Positions 42,470-51,930 of a stretch of DNA of 64,000 nucleotides are shown here, piece after piece. The stretch covers positions 1 through 64,000 of the forward strand of contig NZ_CANLBS010000023.1 in the NCBI RefSeq assembly GCF_947488945.1, read 5' to 3'. Each line of letters begins with the position of its first letter. The first letter of the stretch is position 1. Source of the stretch: an uncultured Streptomyces sp. (GTDB lineage: Bacteria > Actinomycetota > Actinomycetes > Streptomycetales > Streptomycetaceae). The translations under genes and the position numbers were made by a program. The notes under the pieces were generated by a model. It searched no databases. It was given only the letters and a program-made list of their open reading frames with translations, and was not told where the DNA came from.

Positions 42470-43600
42470 CTACTCCACCACCGCCAGCTCGCGGGCGGTG
42501 GCGTTCAGCCGGCGGCCACCGTCCTCGGTGACGGTCACGATGTCCTCGATCCGGACGCCGAACCGCCCCGGCAGGTAGATGCCCGGCTCCACGGAGAAGC
42601 ACATGCCGGGCACCAGCGGCCGCTCCTCGCCCTCGATCATGTAGGGCGGCTCATGGGTCGTGACGCCGATGCCGTGGCCGGTGCGGTGGATGAACCGCTC
42701 GCCGTACCCGGCCTCGGTGATGACGGCGCGGGCCGCCCGGTCGACGTCCTGGCAGGCCGCGCCGGGCCGCACCGCGTCGCAGCCGGCCCGCTGGGCCTCC
42801 CGGACGATGTCGTGGACGCGCTGCTCCTCGGCGGTCGGCTCGCCGACGTGCACGGTCCGGGAGGTGTCGGAGCCGTAGCCGTGCTTCAGCCCGCCGAAGT
42901 CGAGGACCACCATGTCGCCGCGCCCGATGGTCCGGTCGCCGGCCTCGTGGTGCGGGTTGGCGCCGTTCGGGCCGGAGCCGACGACGGTGAAGTCCACCTG
43001 CTCGTGCCCGTACCGGGTGAGCAGGTCGGTGAGGTCCGCCGCGATCTCCGTCTCCCTGCGGCCCTCGAAGCGGACCTTCAGGATCTCCTCGTACGTGGCG
43101 TCGGCCGCCGCGCCCGCCGCCGCCAGCCGCTCCAGTTCGGCCGCGTCCTTCACGGCCCGCAGCATCGGCAGTACCTCGGTGAGCGAGGCGTACGCACTGC
43201 CGGGCAGCCGCTGCTGGATGCCGAGCAGGTGCATGGCCCAGGCGTTGTCGCTGATGCCGTAGCGGCCGGCGGCGTCGAGGAGCGGGACGGTCACGTCGTA
43301 CGGGTTCTTCGCGTCGGTCCAGTCCCGCAGGGTGAGCGCGGGCGCGCCGACGGCACGTTCCGCGTCGGGCGCCTCCAGCGTCGGGACGACCAGCACGGGG
43401 TCCTTGCCGGGGGCGAGCACCAGCAGGGTGAGGCGCTCGGTGCCGATCGGCTGGTACCCGGTGAGGTGGACCAGGTCCGGCCCCGGCGCGACGAGCAGCC
43501 CCGCGAGCCCGGCCTCCCCGGCGGCGTCGGCGGCCCGTGCCATCCGGGCCCGGTAGACCTCGGCCGTGAAGGGCTGGGGCTGGTTCGGCTGGTCGGACAT
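42470..43600 (-). CDS. M24-family aminopeptidase (Xaa-Pro type)
   Basis: A 376-residue metallopeptidase of the M24B aminopeptidase P/prolidase group. An N-terminal creatinase-like domain ends near 150; the catalytic domain has all five metal ligands: VVLDFGG (Asp), GSDTSRTV (Asp), HRTGHGIG (His), SVEPGIY (Glu) and RIEDI (Glu). ATG 43600 follows GGAGGCCCGT. It cuts N-terminal residues before proline or dipeptides with C-terminal proline, exact preference unknown. It converges on treZ with a 73-base gap. Confidence 0.93.
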   Translation of the reverse strand: MSDQPNQPQPFTAEVYRARMARAADAAGEAGLAGLLVAPGPDLVHLTGYQPIGTERLTLLVLAPGKDPVLVVPTLEAPDAERAVGAPALTLRDWTDAKNPYDVTVPLLDAAGRYGISDNAWAMHLLGIQQRLPGSAYASLTEVLPMLRAVKDAAELERLAAAGAAADATYEEILKVRFEGRRETEIAADLTDLLTRYGHEQVDFTVVGSGPNGANPHHEAGDRTIGRGDMVVLDFGGLKHGYGSDTSRTVHVGEPTAEEQRVHDIVREAQRAGCDAVRPGAACQDVDRAARAVITEAGYGERFIHRTGHGIGVTTHEPPYMIEGEERPLVPGMCFSVEPGIYLPGRFGVRIEDIVTVTEDGGRRLNATARELAVVE

Positions 43601-43722
43601 ACGGGCCTCCTGGCGACGCGTGCGGAACGGGGCGCGCACCCGTCCGCCGGGCGCGCACCGCACCCAGCATCCTCCCGCGCGGGCGGCGGGGACGCGAGCG
43701 GGTGCGGGGCGGCCGCCGGCCC

Positions 43723-43747
43723 GCCCCGAGGAATGACATCCCGGGGC
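43723..43747 (-). terminator. Hairpin after SGNH hydrolase gene
   Basis: GCCCCG (43723-43728) pairs with CGGGGC (43742-43747) over a 13-base loop, 32 bases after the SGNH hydrolase stop and before the M24 peptidase start. Short stem and no T-run, so only a candidate. Confidence 0.4.
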
Positions 43748-43778
43748 AGGCTGATGGGGGCGGGGGAGGCCGGACCGG

Positions 43779-44816
43779 TCAGCTGAGGAGGGCGATGCGG
43801 ATGGCGCGCTCGACGTGGTTCGCGGTGTTGGCGTGACCGTCGGCGTTGGGGTGGACCAGGGTGGCGCGCTTGTTGACGAGGGCGCAGTTCAGCGCGCCGA
43901 CCTTGGCGGGCCAGTAGTCCGCGGCGTCGCCGCAGACACCCTCCACCCACTTCTCCTGCGCGGGCTGACAGGCGTCATGGCCGACGCTGGAGGAGTAGAC
44001 GTCGACGTAACGGTCGCCGAAGAACCCGGACACCCGCTGGATCGACGCGTTCAGCCTCTCCAGGACCTCGTCCCGGAGCCAGTCGACGTCGGCGTGGGAG
44101 ATCGCGCCGACCTCGGTGAGGGCGAGGCGGTTGCAGTCGCTGCTGTCTTCGGGCAGGACCGCCGGATAGCCGACGGTGATCACTTGGGCGTTCGGTGCCG
44201 CGTCGTGCACGTGGGCCAGCATCTCGATGTACTCGCCCTCGACCCGCCGGAGCTTCTCCTCGATGCTCTCCTCCCCCTCCGGCGGGTTGGTGTAGTGGTC
44301 GCGGCAGGACTTGCCGGTAGCACCGTCGTTGAGGCATCTGAGGAGAATGCCGCCGAAGGGAAGGCTGTTGCCCCCGATGCCGACGGTGACGACGTCGGTC
44401 TCGTCGTTCAGGCCGGCCCTCTTGATCTGCGTGTCCACCGCCGGCCAGCCGTCCGCGGGGGGCTGGACCAGGCTGATCGGCGTCTGCTTGACGGTGGCGA
44501 TGTTCTCGACGGTGGCATTGCCGCAGCTGACGTTGGTCAGGTCGACGGGCCTGCCGGGCGGGAACTCGGCGAGCTCACGCTCGACGACGTCGGGGTAGGC
44601 GTCGGTGGTGCGGTCGCAGCCGTCGCGCGAGGCGTCGCCCAGCGCGGGCAGCGGATCGCCCACGAAGCCGCCGGCGGTGTACGAGTCGCCCAGTGCGGCC
44701 CACGCGTACGGATCGGCGGCCGCACCGGCGGAACCGGCGGGCACGAGTGCGGCGGCGGCCAGCGCGAGGCCGACGGCCAGGGCCCGCGGGCGCAGGCGGG
44801 AGACAGGGTGTCGCAT
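43779..44816 (-). CDS. Secreted SGNH/GDSL hydrolase
   Basis: A 345-residue secreted esterase/lipase-like protein. The signal peptide (about 1-33) ends SAGAAA. Block I is ALGDSYTAGGF with the catalytic Ser, block III GIGGNS (usually GGND), and block V HPNADGH with Asp/His. Six or more cysteines suggest disulfides. ATG 44816 follows GGAGGATCC. Substrate could be lipid or acylated carbohydrate; sequence gives no further clue. Confidence 0.9.
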   Translation of the reverse strand: MRHPVSRLRPRALAVGLALAAAALVPAGSAGAAADPYAWAALGDSYTAGGFVGDPLPALGDASRDGCDRTTDAYPDVVERELAEFPPGRPVDLTNVSCGNATVENIATVKQTPISLVQPPADGWPAVDTQIKRAGLNDETDVVTVGIGGNSLPFGGILLRCLNDGATGKSCRDHYTNPPEGEESIEEKLRRVEGEYIEMLAHVHDAAPNAQVITVGYPAVLPEDSSDCNRLALTEVGAISHADVDWLRDEVLERLNASIQRVSGFFGDRYVDVYSSSVGHDACQPAQEKWVEGVCGDAADYWPAKVGALNCALVNKRATLVHPNADGHANTANHVERAIRIALLS

Positions 44817-45044
44817 GGATCCTCCAGGATCGGCGGAAGACGCCCCGGGCCGGAAACTGCCCCAGGACGGAGGCACCTCGTCAAGATCATCCATGCCTTC
44901 CCACCACCCTCCCGACAAACCGGAGCACAACACTCCGATCGAGCTAAATGGTCAGATCTTTCGCCCGGCGCCCCGCACACCCCGGCGGTCGCACGCGGGA
45001 CGCTTCCCGCGCGCCCGACGACGCCCTGCCCAAGGGCTGCCTGG

Positions 45045-45713
45045 TCAAGGACGCCGCAGGTTGGCCCGCATCCGGTCGACGTCCGCCGTCCCCTCCCGCA
45101 CCACGAGGTCGGCGCGGGCCCGACTCCGCTCGACCAGGCGGGCGTTGGGCTCGTCGGAGCGGGCCACCCATGCCTCGGCCGCCGGGCGCGGGCGGCCGAA
45201 GCGGACGTGCCGGGCGACGAGGCGTTCGACGCGTACCGCGGGGTCGAGTGCGACGTACCAGCTCTCGTCCAGCAGCCCGCGCACCTGTCGCCACGGACCC
45301 TCGTCGTGCAGCAGGTAGTTGCCCTCGGTGATCACCAGCGGGACGTCCGGCTCGACGGCCACGGCTCCGGCGAGCGGCTCCTCCAGGGCACGGTCGAAGC
45401 GCGGGGCGTAGACCGTTCCGGCCGCGGGCCACTGGCGCAGCCGGTGCAGTAGGGCGACGTACCCGGCCGCGTCGAAGGTGTCGGGAGCGCCCTTGCGGTC
45501 GGCGCGGCCCAGCCGCTCCAGCTCCGCCCCGGCCAGATGGAATCCGTCCATGGGGACGAGGACGGCGAGCGGGCCGAGTTCCCCGACGAGCCGTTCCGCC
45601 AGGGTGGACTTACCCGCTCCGGGCGGCCCGGCGATGCCGAGGACGGCACGCGCGCCGGGCACGGCGAGACTTCGGGCGCGGGCCACCAGCCCGGAGATGT
45701 CGCTCAGGTCCAT
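45045..45713 (-). CDS. Uridine-kinase-like nucleoside/phosphoribulokinase family protein
   Basis: A 222-residue P-loop kinase. Walker A is GIAGPPGAGKSTLAERL near residue 30; VPMDGFHLAGAELERLGR, GAPDTFDAAGYVALL and the Asp-rich IITEGNYLL-like VITEGNYLLHDEG are characteristic of the uridine kinase/pantothenate kinase-like group of streptomycetes. An ATG at 45722 would add three residues; neither has a clear ribosome site. Product is annotated in this genus as nucleoside or fructose-transport-linked kinase; true substrate is unproven. Confidence 0.87.
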   Translation of the reverse strand: MDLSDISGLVARARSLAVPGARAVLGIAGPPGAGKSTLAERLVGELGPLAVLVPMDGFHLAGAELERLGRADRKGAPDTFDAAGYVALLHRLRQWPAAGTVYAPRFDRALEEPLAGAVAVEPDVPLVITEGNYLLHDEGPWRQVRGLLDESWYVALDPAVRVERLVARHVRFGRPRPAAEAWVARSDEPNARLVERSRARADLVVREGTADVDRMRANLRRP

Positions 45714-45868
45714 GCGGTGCATTGTGGTCCCGGCGGCGGACCGCGCGTTAGTGTTACGTATAACCAATCCCTGGCCCGTCGTCCGGTCCGGTGCGTCGGC
45801 GTCACCGCGCCGCCGCCCTCCCCCGCCGTCGAGGTCCGCCGCCCAGGTCCCGCCCCCGAGGAGCCGTC

Positions 45869-46258
45869 ATGTCGCACATCCCCCTGGTCACGCTGGTCGT
45901 CCGCGACTACGACGAGGCCATTGCCTTCTACCGCGACGCCCTCGGCTTCGCGCTGGTCGAGGACACCGACCGGGGCGACGGCTCGCGGTGGGTGGTCGTG
46001 CGGCCGCGCGGTGCGGGCGAGGGCGCCGGGCTGCTGCTGGCGCGGGCGAAGGACGAGGCCCAGCGCGCGAGCGTCGGCGCGCAGACGGCGGGCCGGGTGG
46101 GGTTCTTCCTGCACACCGAGGACTTCGCCGCCGACCACGCGCGGATGTCGGCCGCCGGTGTGCGTTTCCTGGAGGAGCCGAGGCACGAGACGTACGGCTC
46201 GGTCGCGGTCTTCGAGGACCTGTACGGCAACCGCTGGGACCTGCTCCAGCCCGCGTGA
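45869..46258 (+). CDS. VOC-family (glyoxalase-like) protein
   Basis: A 129-residue vicinal-oxygen-chelate protein: VTLVVRDYDEAIAFYRDALGF, then VGFFLHTEDFAADHARM and YGSVAVFEDLYGNRWDLLQ. The metal ligand positions (His/Glu) are only partly kept, so an enzyme or a binding protein are both possible. ATG 45869 follows CGAGGAGCC. A different VOC protein is encoded 215 bases downstream. Confidence 0.9.
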   Translation: MSHIPLVTLVVRDYDEAIAFYRDALGFALVEDTDRGDGSRWVVVRPRGAGEGAGLLLARAKDEAQRASVGAQTAGRVGFFLHTEDFAADHARMSAAGVRFLEEPRHETYGSVAVFEDLYGNRWDLLQPA

Positions 46259-46473
46259 CGGGGGCGACGCGAAAGAGTCGAGCGTCGGCCGGGCGAAGCT
46301 CCGGCCTGCCCGCACCCAAGCCGGCTCGCCCTACGGCGAGTTCCGCACCGCGTCCCGTGACCTGGACCGCCACCCGGACCGCCGCCCGGACTAGAATCGG
46401 GGGCGGCATCGCGTGCCGGTCACCGTCCGGGTGAGGCATGGAGGCGCCAGGACATGCCCGCAGGAGGCATTCC

Positions 46474-46872
46474 TTGTCGGTCGAGTTGAACCACACCATC
46501 GTCCACGCCCGGGACAACCGGGAGTCCGCGCGGTTCTTCACGGAACTGCTCGGTCTCGACATCACAGCCGAGTGGGGCCCGTTCGTCGCGGTGGCCCTGA
46601 GCAACGGCGTCACGCTGGACTTCGCCACCGTCCCCGCGGACACCATCACCCCGCAGCACTACGCATTCCTGGTCTCCGAGACGGAGTTCGAGGCCGCGTA
46701 CGCCAGGATCGAACGGCTCGGCGTCGAGCACTACGCCGATCCCCACCGCAGGCAGCCCGGCACGGTCAACCACAACGACGGCGGCCGGGGCGTGTACTTC
46801 ATGGACCCGGCGGGCCACGCCATGGAACTGATCACCGTGCCGTACGGCGGTTGGCCGGCCGAGGCGCGGTAG
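46474..46872 (+). CDS. VOC-family protein, TTG start
   Basis: A 132-residue VOC-fold protein with VELNHTIVHARDNRESARFF, LLGLDITAEWGPF, and GVYFMDPAGHAMELITVPYG. His near residue 6 and Glu near the end are probable metal ligands. The start is TTG 46474 because AGGAGG lies exactly six bases before it; the upstream in-frame ATG at 46438 has no such site and would add basic residues not expected for the family. It is not closely similar to the neighbouring VOC protein. Confidence 0.85.
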   Translation: MSVELNHTIVHARDNRESARFFTELLGLDITAEWGPFVAVALSNGVTLDFATVPADTITPQHYAFLVSETEFEAAYARIERLGVEHYADPHRRQPGTVNHNDGGRGVYFMDPAGHAMELITVPYGGWPAEAR

Positions 46873-46887
46873 CCGCCGCCCGGGTTG

Positions 46888-46921
46888 CCGCGCCACCCGG
46901 CTAAGGGGCCGGGTGGCGCGG
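46888..46921. terminator. Terminator after VOC gene
   Basis: A perfect 14-bp stem (46888-46901 and 46908-46921) with a six-base loop, beginning 15 bases after the VOC stop. The rest of the 390-base gap up to 47262 shows no gene; it holds GC-rich imperfect inverted sequences and must carry the promoter for the following large gene. Confidence 0.8.
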
Positions 46922-47262
46922 CCCGCCCGGCGCCTCGATGCGGGCCGGCACGTCGAATCGCCCTCGCTCAGGCCTCGCGGGCCGCGACCGCCCCTGGGCC
47001 GAGGGCCGTCGCTCGTCCCGGAACCCCCGTGCGCCCGGCCCGCGCGGGCCCCGCCCCGCCCCGCTTCCCGACCGCTCCAGGCCACCCGTCGGCCGCCCGC
47101 ACGCCCGGCGCCGGCCGGTACGGGCGGCCTCGCGGGCGTACGTGGGTCGCGGGGGCCGGACCTTGATAGCGTCGCCCCCACACGACTGCCGGGCCTCTCC
47201 CCGCCGGCGTCCTGGGTGGGGAATTTCGGGGATGGTCGCGGCAAGGACGAGAGAGCCGACAG

Positions 47263-49782
47263 ATGAGCCTCGCACAGGTGCACTACACCTCCGCCGCACC
47301 GGGGGACGACGGAACCCGCGGCCGGTTCACCGCGGTCGCGCCCGGCATCTCCTCGGCCCTCCTCGCGGAGATCGAGCCACTGCTCGGCTACGAGGCGCCC
47401 GAGGACGCGCCGTTCCTGCCCACGGACGCCGAACTCCGTTCCCTGCCCGAGGCGTTCACCTACACCTTGCTCGCCGACGGCGGCCGGATGGTGTCCCGGA
47501 CCGTGCCCGTGCGCAGCGACGGTTCGGGGCCGCCCCGCTTCCACTCCCACGCGGTCTTCGTCCCCGCGGGCGGGCAGCTCCCCGGCGACCGGCTCCCCAT
47601 CACCGCGTGGCGCTCGCCGCGCTGGGTCGCGGTGACGCCCGGCGGCGCGATACCCGACCCGCTCGGCGGCACGCACGCGGCCCTCGGCCTGGAGCGCGAG
47701 GCGCTGGGCGATTTCGCCGTGTCGCGCGGCCCCTGGCTCACGGGCGTCTTCGCCGACCTGCGCCGGGCCTGCGCCGGGTCTTCCGGCGGACCCTCCGGCG
47801 GCTCTTCCGGCGGCGGCGAACAGGTGGTGCTGGTCGAACGGCAGAGCGCGGACGTGGCCCGGTGGCTGGGCCTGGCAGCCTCCGCACTGCCGCCGGAGCA
47901 CGCGGAGCGCCTGACCTTCACGACGTACACCCGCAGTCCCCGCACCGCCCCGCAGCGGGTACTCGGGGTGCTCCCCCGGGACGCCGAGGGGCTGGCGGAG
48001 GCGGGGCTGCACGTCCATGTGTGCACCGGCCCCCGCAGCCGGCCCCTGAGCGGCCCCGGTGACGCGTGGGCGGAGACCGCCGCGCTGGTGTGGCGCAACC
48101 GCGCCCCCGAACTCTTCGCCGAGGCCCGGAAACTGCATGGTGAACCCTTCGCCGCCGGCCCTCTCGCCGTGACCGCCCTCGGCGCGGGCATCGCCCTCGG
48201 TTCCGCCGAGCGCGCCGCCGCCGCCCGCTGGGCAGCCGAGCGGCCGTACGCGCTCGACGCCAAGCAGACCGCCCGGCTCGTGGACGCCCTCACCGCCCCC
48301 GGGCCGGGCGACCGCAACCGCGACGAATTCGACGCCGTGGGGCGGCTGTTCGGCGCCCTCGACGGCCGCGCCCCCGCCTCGGTGACCGCTCCGCTGGCCG
48401 CGATGCTGGCGACGGAGGCCGTGCGGGGCGGCAACGACTCCCTCGAACTGCCCGGCCGGGACGCCTTCGACGGCCCGGAGGGCCGGGCCGTCGCGGAAGC
48501 GCTGGGACCGGAGATCCGCACCGAGCTGAGCGGTCCCGCTTCCCGGCCCGAGGTCGCACGGACCATCCAACTCCTGCGTGTGGCAAAGCTCTTGGACGTC
48601 GACTGCGCCGATCTTCTGCCGGACGCGATACGCCGGCTGGCGCCCGCGATGCTGGGCGGCGACGCCGAACCGGATTGGGGCCCCGCCCTGTTGGAACTGC
48701 TGTACGAACAGTTCGACGTGCGTACCGCCCTGCTGGTCGCCCTGGACGAGCTTGCACCCACCGAACCGGTGCGGGTGGCCGCCCTGTTGAGACAGGTCGA
48801 GCTGCCCTTCACCGGTTCGCAGTCACTGCCCCACCTGCGGATGTGCGCGGCGTCGGCGGAGGCCAGGGCGAGCTGCGGCGAGGACCGGGCCGCCGCCCTG
48901 CACCGGGTGCTGCGGGCAGCGGGACTGTCGCCCTTCGCGGAGCCCTTGGTGCTGCGGACGGCGGTGGGCCTGGTGTGGGACGACCGTGCGCCGACCGCGG
49001 GCGAGGCGCGGCTGGTGCTGGAGGCCGCCACGTCGGACACCCACCGCGCGGCGGGCACCTGGTCCCGGCTCGTGGACGCGGCCCTGGCCGCCCCCGCCGA
49101 CGACGAGGACGCGACGGAGCTGGCCCACGAGGTGCTCCAGGGCTTTCCCCAGCAGATCGGCGGCCGGGTACGTTCGGCGCTGCTGCTGCTCGACTTCGCC
49201 CGAACCATGGGGAGTTCGGCGTCCGTGTCGGCGGAGGGCGGCGATCGGGGCGGCGATCCCGCCGCCGAGACGGGAGAGCCGCCGTCCGCCGCGTCCGGCT
49301 GGGCGGAGTACGTCCGCTCGCTGGCGTCCCGCGCCGAACCGCTGGAGGCGGCGGTACGCGAGCACGCCTACGGCGCACTCGCCCGCCGCCTGCTGACCCC
49401 CGGCCGCCCCGAAGCGGAGATGTACGCCTTCGTGCACACCGACGACCCCGGCCTCCTGGCGGCGTACGCCCGCGAGGCGCGGGAGGCGGCGGTGGGCGAA
49501 CGGCTGCGGGTGGACGCCGGATTCACCGCCGACTGCTACCTCACCTGGAGCACCCACCCGCACGCGGGCGACCACTGGACCCGCACCGCGTCCGCCCTGC
49601 TGGAGGACGTACTGCGCCCCGCCGTACGCGCCCTGCCGGCCGAATCGCTGGCGGCCGTGGAAGCGGCGATCGAGCAGGCGGGCAGCAGCGGCCGGACCGA
49701 GTCCTTCCGCGCCTGGAACCGCCGCCCGAGCCCACTGGGCCGCCTCGGCCGCCGCATCGCGGGACGGGTACGGCGGGGCTGA
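47263..49782 (+). CDS. GTPase-associated protein 1-related protein
   Basis: An 839-residue protein that I recognise as the GTPase-associated protein 1 (GAP1) group. The N-terminal LAQVHYTSAAPG, GRFTAVAPGISSALLAEIEPLLGY and FHSHAVFVP form the GAP1-N2-type domain (about residues 1-160). The rest is a long helical, Ala/Arg-rich region with a Gly/Ser linker (GGPSGGSSGGG near 175). GAP1 proteins were described from comparative genomics as parts of NTP-dependent conflict systems with a small GTPase. No GTPase gene is adjacent. ATG 47263 follows GAGAGCC-type sequence with a weak ribosome site. Function is unknown. Confidence 0.8.
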   Translation: MSLAQVHYTSAAPGDDGTRGRFTAVAPGISSALLAEIEPLLGYEAPEDAPFLPTDAELRSLPEAFTYTLLADGGRMVSRTVPVRSDGSGPPRFHSHAVFVPAGGQLPGDRLPITAWRSPRWVAVTPGGAIPDPLGGTHAALGLEREALGDFAVSRGPWLTGVFADLRRACAGSSGGPSGGSSGGGEQVVLVERQSADVARWLGLAASALPPEHAERLTFTTYTRSPRTAPQRVLGVLPRDAEGLAEAGLHVHVCTGPRSRPLSGPGDAWAETAALVWRNRAPELFAEARKLHGEPFAAGPLAVTALGAGIALGSAERAAAARWAAERPYALDAKQTARLVDALTAPGPGDRNRDEFDAVGRLFGALDGRAPASVTAPLAAMLATEAVRGGNDSLELPGRDAFDGPEGRAVAEALGPEIRTELSGPASRPEVARTIQLLRVAKLLDVDCADLLPDAIRRLAPAMLGGDAEPDWGPALLELLYEQFDVRTALLVALDELAPTEPVRVAALLRQVELPFTGSQSLPHLRMCAASAEARASCGEDRAAALHRVLRAAGLSPFAEPLVLRTAVGLVWDDRAPTAGEARLVLEAATSDTHRAAGTWSRLVDAALAAPADDEDATELAHEVLQGFPQQIGGRVRSALLLLDFARTMGSSASVSAEGGDRGGDPAAETGEPPSAASGWAEYVRSLASRAEPLEAAVREHAYGALARRLLTPGRPEAEMYAFVHTDDPGLLAAYAREAREAAVGERLRVDAGFTADCYLTWSTHPHAGDHWTRTASALLEDVLRPAVRALPAESLAAVEAAIEQAGSSGRTESFRAWNRRPSPLGRLGRRIAGRVRRG

Positions 49783-49878
49783 GCGCGGGGGCGCGGAACT
49801 GTTGACTCGTGGGGCGGCCGGTGACCATGATCATGGTGGCGCCGCAGAGTGCGGACGAGACGAGACGGAGGCGGGACC

Positions 49879-50349
49879 TTGACCCGGGCCCCTCGCGATG
49901 AGTTCGACGTCGTGGTCGTCAGGACGGACTACGGCGACGACCGGGCGTGGCACGCACTGGTGGCGGCCCTTCGGGGCCCCTCCGGGGAGCACGGGTTCGA
50001 GGCGCACGTACACCTCGTGGACGAACCGGCCTGGGAAGGGGCGACCACCGATGCGGTGCGTGCCGCGTTCCGAGCCGAGGAAGACCTGTCCGTCGTGTTC
50101 GTGGCCGACCGGGTGAGCATGCGGACCGAAGAGCACCCGCTGCTCGCGCTGACGCTGGTGACGCGGGAGGACTGCGCGGACGACGAGGAGTACGAGGAAC
50201 TGACGGAGTTCGGAACCTCGTTCCGTGCCTCGCCCGCAGCCGCGGACGAGATCCACGCGAACCTGAGCATCGCCAACTTGGGGTTCGAGGACTTCGCGGC
50301 CGCCGCCCACTATGACCCCGAGGGGATCTGCCGGGCCTCGGCGAGGTAG
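49879..50349 (+). CDS. DUF6924 protein, TTG start
   Basis: A 156-residue protein of the DUF6924 type: FDVVVVRTDYGDDRAWHALVAAL, DEPAWEGATTDAVRAAF, VVFVADRVSMRTEEHPLLAL and FRASPAAADEIHANLSIANL, ending FEDFAAAA. TTG 49879 is chosen because GGAGG lies seven bases before it and the family usually starts there; GTG 49849 has no ribosome site. The gene lies 96 bases after the GAP1-related gene on the same strand, possibly co-transcribed. Role unknown. Confidence 0.82.
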   Translation: MTRAPRDEFDVVVVRTDYGDDRAWHALVAALRGPSGEHGFEAHVHLVDEPAWEGATTDAVRAAFRAEEDLSVVFVADRVSMRTEEHPLLALTLVTREDCADDEEYEELTEFGTSFRASPAAADEIHANLSIANLGFEDFAAAAHYDPEGICRASAR

Positions 50350-50532
50350 GGGCCGCCGCCCGGACGGCCGACCGTTCCGTCCCCCCCACGGGCTCGACGG
50401 CGTCCCGGCCCGGATCGATCCCCGGTCGGCCACGGCGCGTGCGACAGGCCGACGCTGCGCACCAATGCAGACCTATGGGGCATTCGTGCCATATTTCGGG
50501 TGAATCCCCGCACAGGCATCGAAAGGCATCCC

Positions 50533-51267
50533 ATGAAGATCGCGGTCGTCGGCGGTACCGGGCTCATCGGTTCGCGGGTCGTCGAGAAGTTGAACGCCTC
50601 CGGGCACGAGGCGGTGCCGCACGCGCAGTCCACCGGCATCGACGTCATCAGCGGCCGAGGGCTGGACGAGGCGGTGACCGGGGCGGGCGTCATCGTCAAC
50701 CTGACGAACTCCCCCACTTTCGACGCGGCCTCCTCGGACTTCTTCCGCACCTCCATGGAGAACCTGCTGGTCGCCGGCCGCGAGGGCGGTGCGGGTCACT
50801 TCGTGGTGTTGTCGATCGTCGGCGTCGACCGGGTCCCGGAGCTGGACTACTACCGGGCCAAGGTGCTCCAGGAGGAGATCCTGGCGGCCGGTCAGATCCC
50901 CTATTCGATCGTCCGGGCCACCCAATTCATGGAGTTCATCGACGCGGTGCTCTCCTGGACCACCGAGGGCGACACCGTCCGGCTGCCCGCCACGCCGATC
51001 CAGCCGATCGCCGCCGAGGAGGTGGCCGACGCGGTGGCCGAGGTCGCCGTCGGCGCGCCGCTGAACGGGGTGCGGAACGTCGCCGGGCCGGAGGTCTTCG
51101 CCCTGGATGAGCTGGGCCGGATCACCCTGGCGCACCGGCCGGACGGACGTTCCGTCGTCGCCGACCCCGAGGCGGGGATGTTCGCCGCCGTCCGGGGGGA
51201 CGTCCTCACCGACGAGGACGCCCGGCTCGCCCCGACCCGTTACGCGGACTGGCTCGCCCGCACCTGA
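50533..51267 (+). CDS. NmrA-like SDR-family NAD(P)-binding protein
   Basis: A 244-residue atypical short-chain dehydrogenase/NmrA-type Rossmann protein. The dinucleotide site is VVGGTGLIGSRVVEKL at the start; HFVVLSIVGVDRVPELDYYRAK carries the Tyr-x3-Lys-like element YYRAK, and PYSIVRATQFMEFID is typical of the NmrA group. ATG 50533 follows GAAAGG. Such proteins bind NAD(P) and may act as redox sensors rather than enzymes. Confidence 0.9.
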   Translation: MKIAVVGGTGLIGSRVVEKLNASGHEAVPHAQSTGIDVISGRGLDEAVTGAGVIVNLTNSPTFDAASSDFFRTSMENLLVAGREGGAGHFVVLSIVGVDRVPELDYYRAKVLQEEILAAGQIPYSIVRATQFMEFIDAVLSWTTEGDTVRLPATPIQPIAAEEVADAVAEVAVGAPLNGVRNVAGPEVFALDELGRITLAHRPDGRSVVADPEAGMFAAVRGDVLTDEDARLAPTRYADWLART

Positions 51268-51277
51268 CCGCTGCCGG

Positions 51278-51862
51278 TCAGCGCCCGAGGACGTCCGCCG
51301 CCCGAGGGTCGCGGCCCATGAACGCCACGAAGCGGTCCACGGCCGGGGCGTCGGCGGCGACCGGCACGACGTCGCCGAACGCCTGGCCCGGCCCCCGGTA
51401 CCGCGGGGGCAGGGTGCCCTCGGCGCGGGCGAGCACCGCCGCACCCTCCTCCTCGGTGAACGGGACCGGCTGGCCGGTGGCGACGGCCAGGTCCCAGCCG
51501 TGGGCGAGGTATTCCATCAGTGTCATGTCGAGCACCATGGGGGCGGGCAGTTCGCTGCCCCCGGTGACGGCGACCTTCCGGTCCGTGCCGTACGTGCGCC
51601 ACCCTTCCAGCAGGCCGGCGGCGGTCGCGCGGAACTCGCCGGCCGGGTCGTCGCCGCAGACGTGGGCGGCCGCGTCGCCTTCGTACGTCCGGCCGTGGCA
51701 GCCGGCCTCGAAGACGCCGAGCCAGCCCACGATGTGGTTGCGCAGCGTCTCCACGTCGTACTCCGGGCACGGGGTGGGAGCGGACAGCTGGTCGTCGCGG
51801 ACGCCCGCGACGAGGTCGCCGGTCTTGGACAGGATTCCGGACAGCAGATCGATGTCGTTCAT
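51278..51862 (-). CDS. TIGR03086 family metal-binding protein (DinB-like)
   Basis: A 194-residue protein of the mycothiol-dependent maleylpyruvate isomerase-like group. LSAPTPCPEYDVETLRNHIVGWL, LMEYLAHGWDLAVATGQPV and AFGDVVPVAADAPAVDRFVAFMGRDP are the TIGR03086 features, with His residues in NHIVGW and AHGWD for divalent metal. Many family members use mycothiol, the actinobacterial thiol. It converges with the NmrA-like gene across ten bases. Exact reaction unknown. Confidence 0.9.
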   Translation of the reverse strand: MNDIDLLSGILSKTGDLVAGVRDDQLSAPTPCPEYDVETLRNHIVGWLGVFEAGCHGRTYEGDAAAHVCGDDPAGEFRATAAGLLEGWRTYGTDRKVAVTGGSELPAPMVLDMTLMEYLAHGWDLAVATGQPVPFTEEEGAAVLARAEGTLPPRYRGPGQAFGDVVPVAADAPAVDRFVAFMGRDPRAADVLGR

Positions 51863-51930
51863 GCCGCCGACCCTAGGAGAGCGCGGGCCGGGAGCGCTTG
51901 AAGAAACGCGACACGTGCGCCGCCCGCCCG

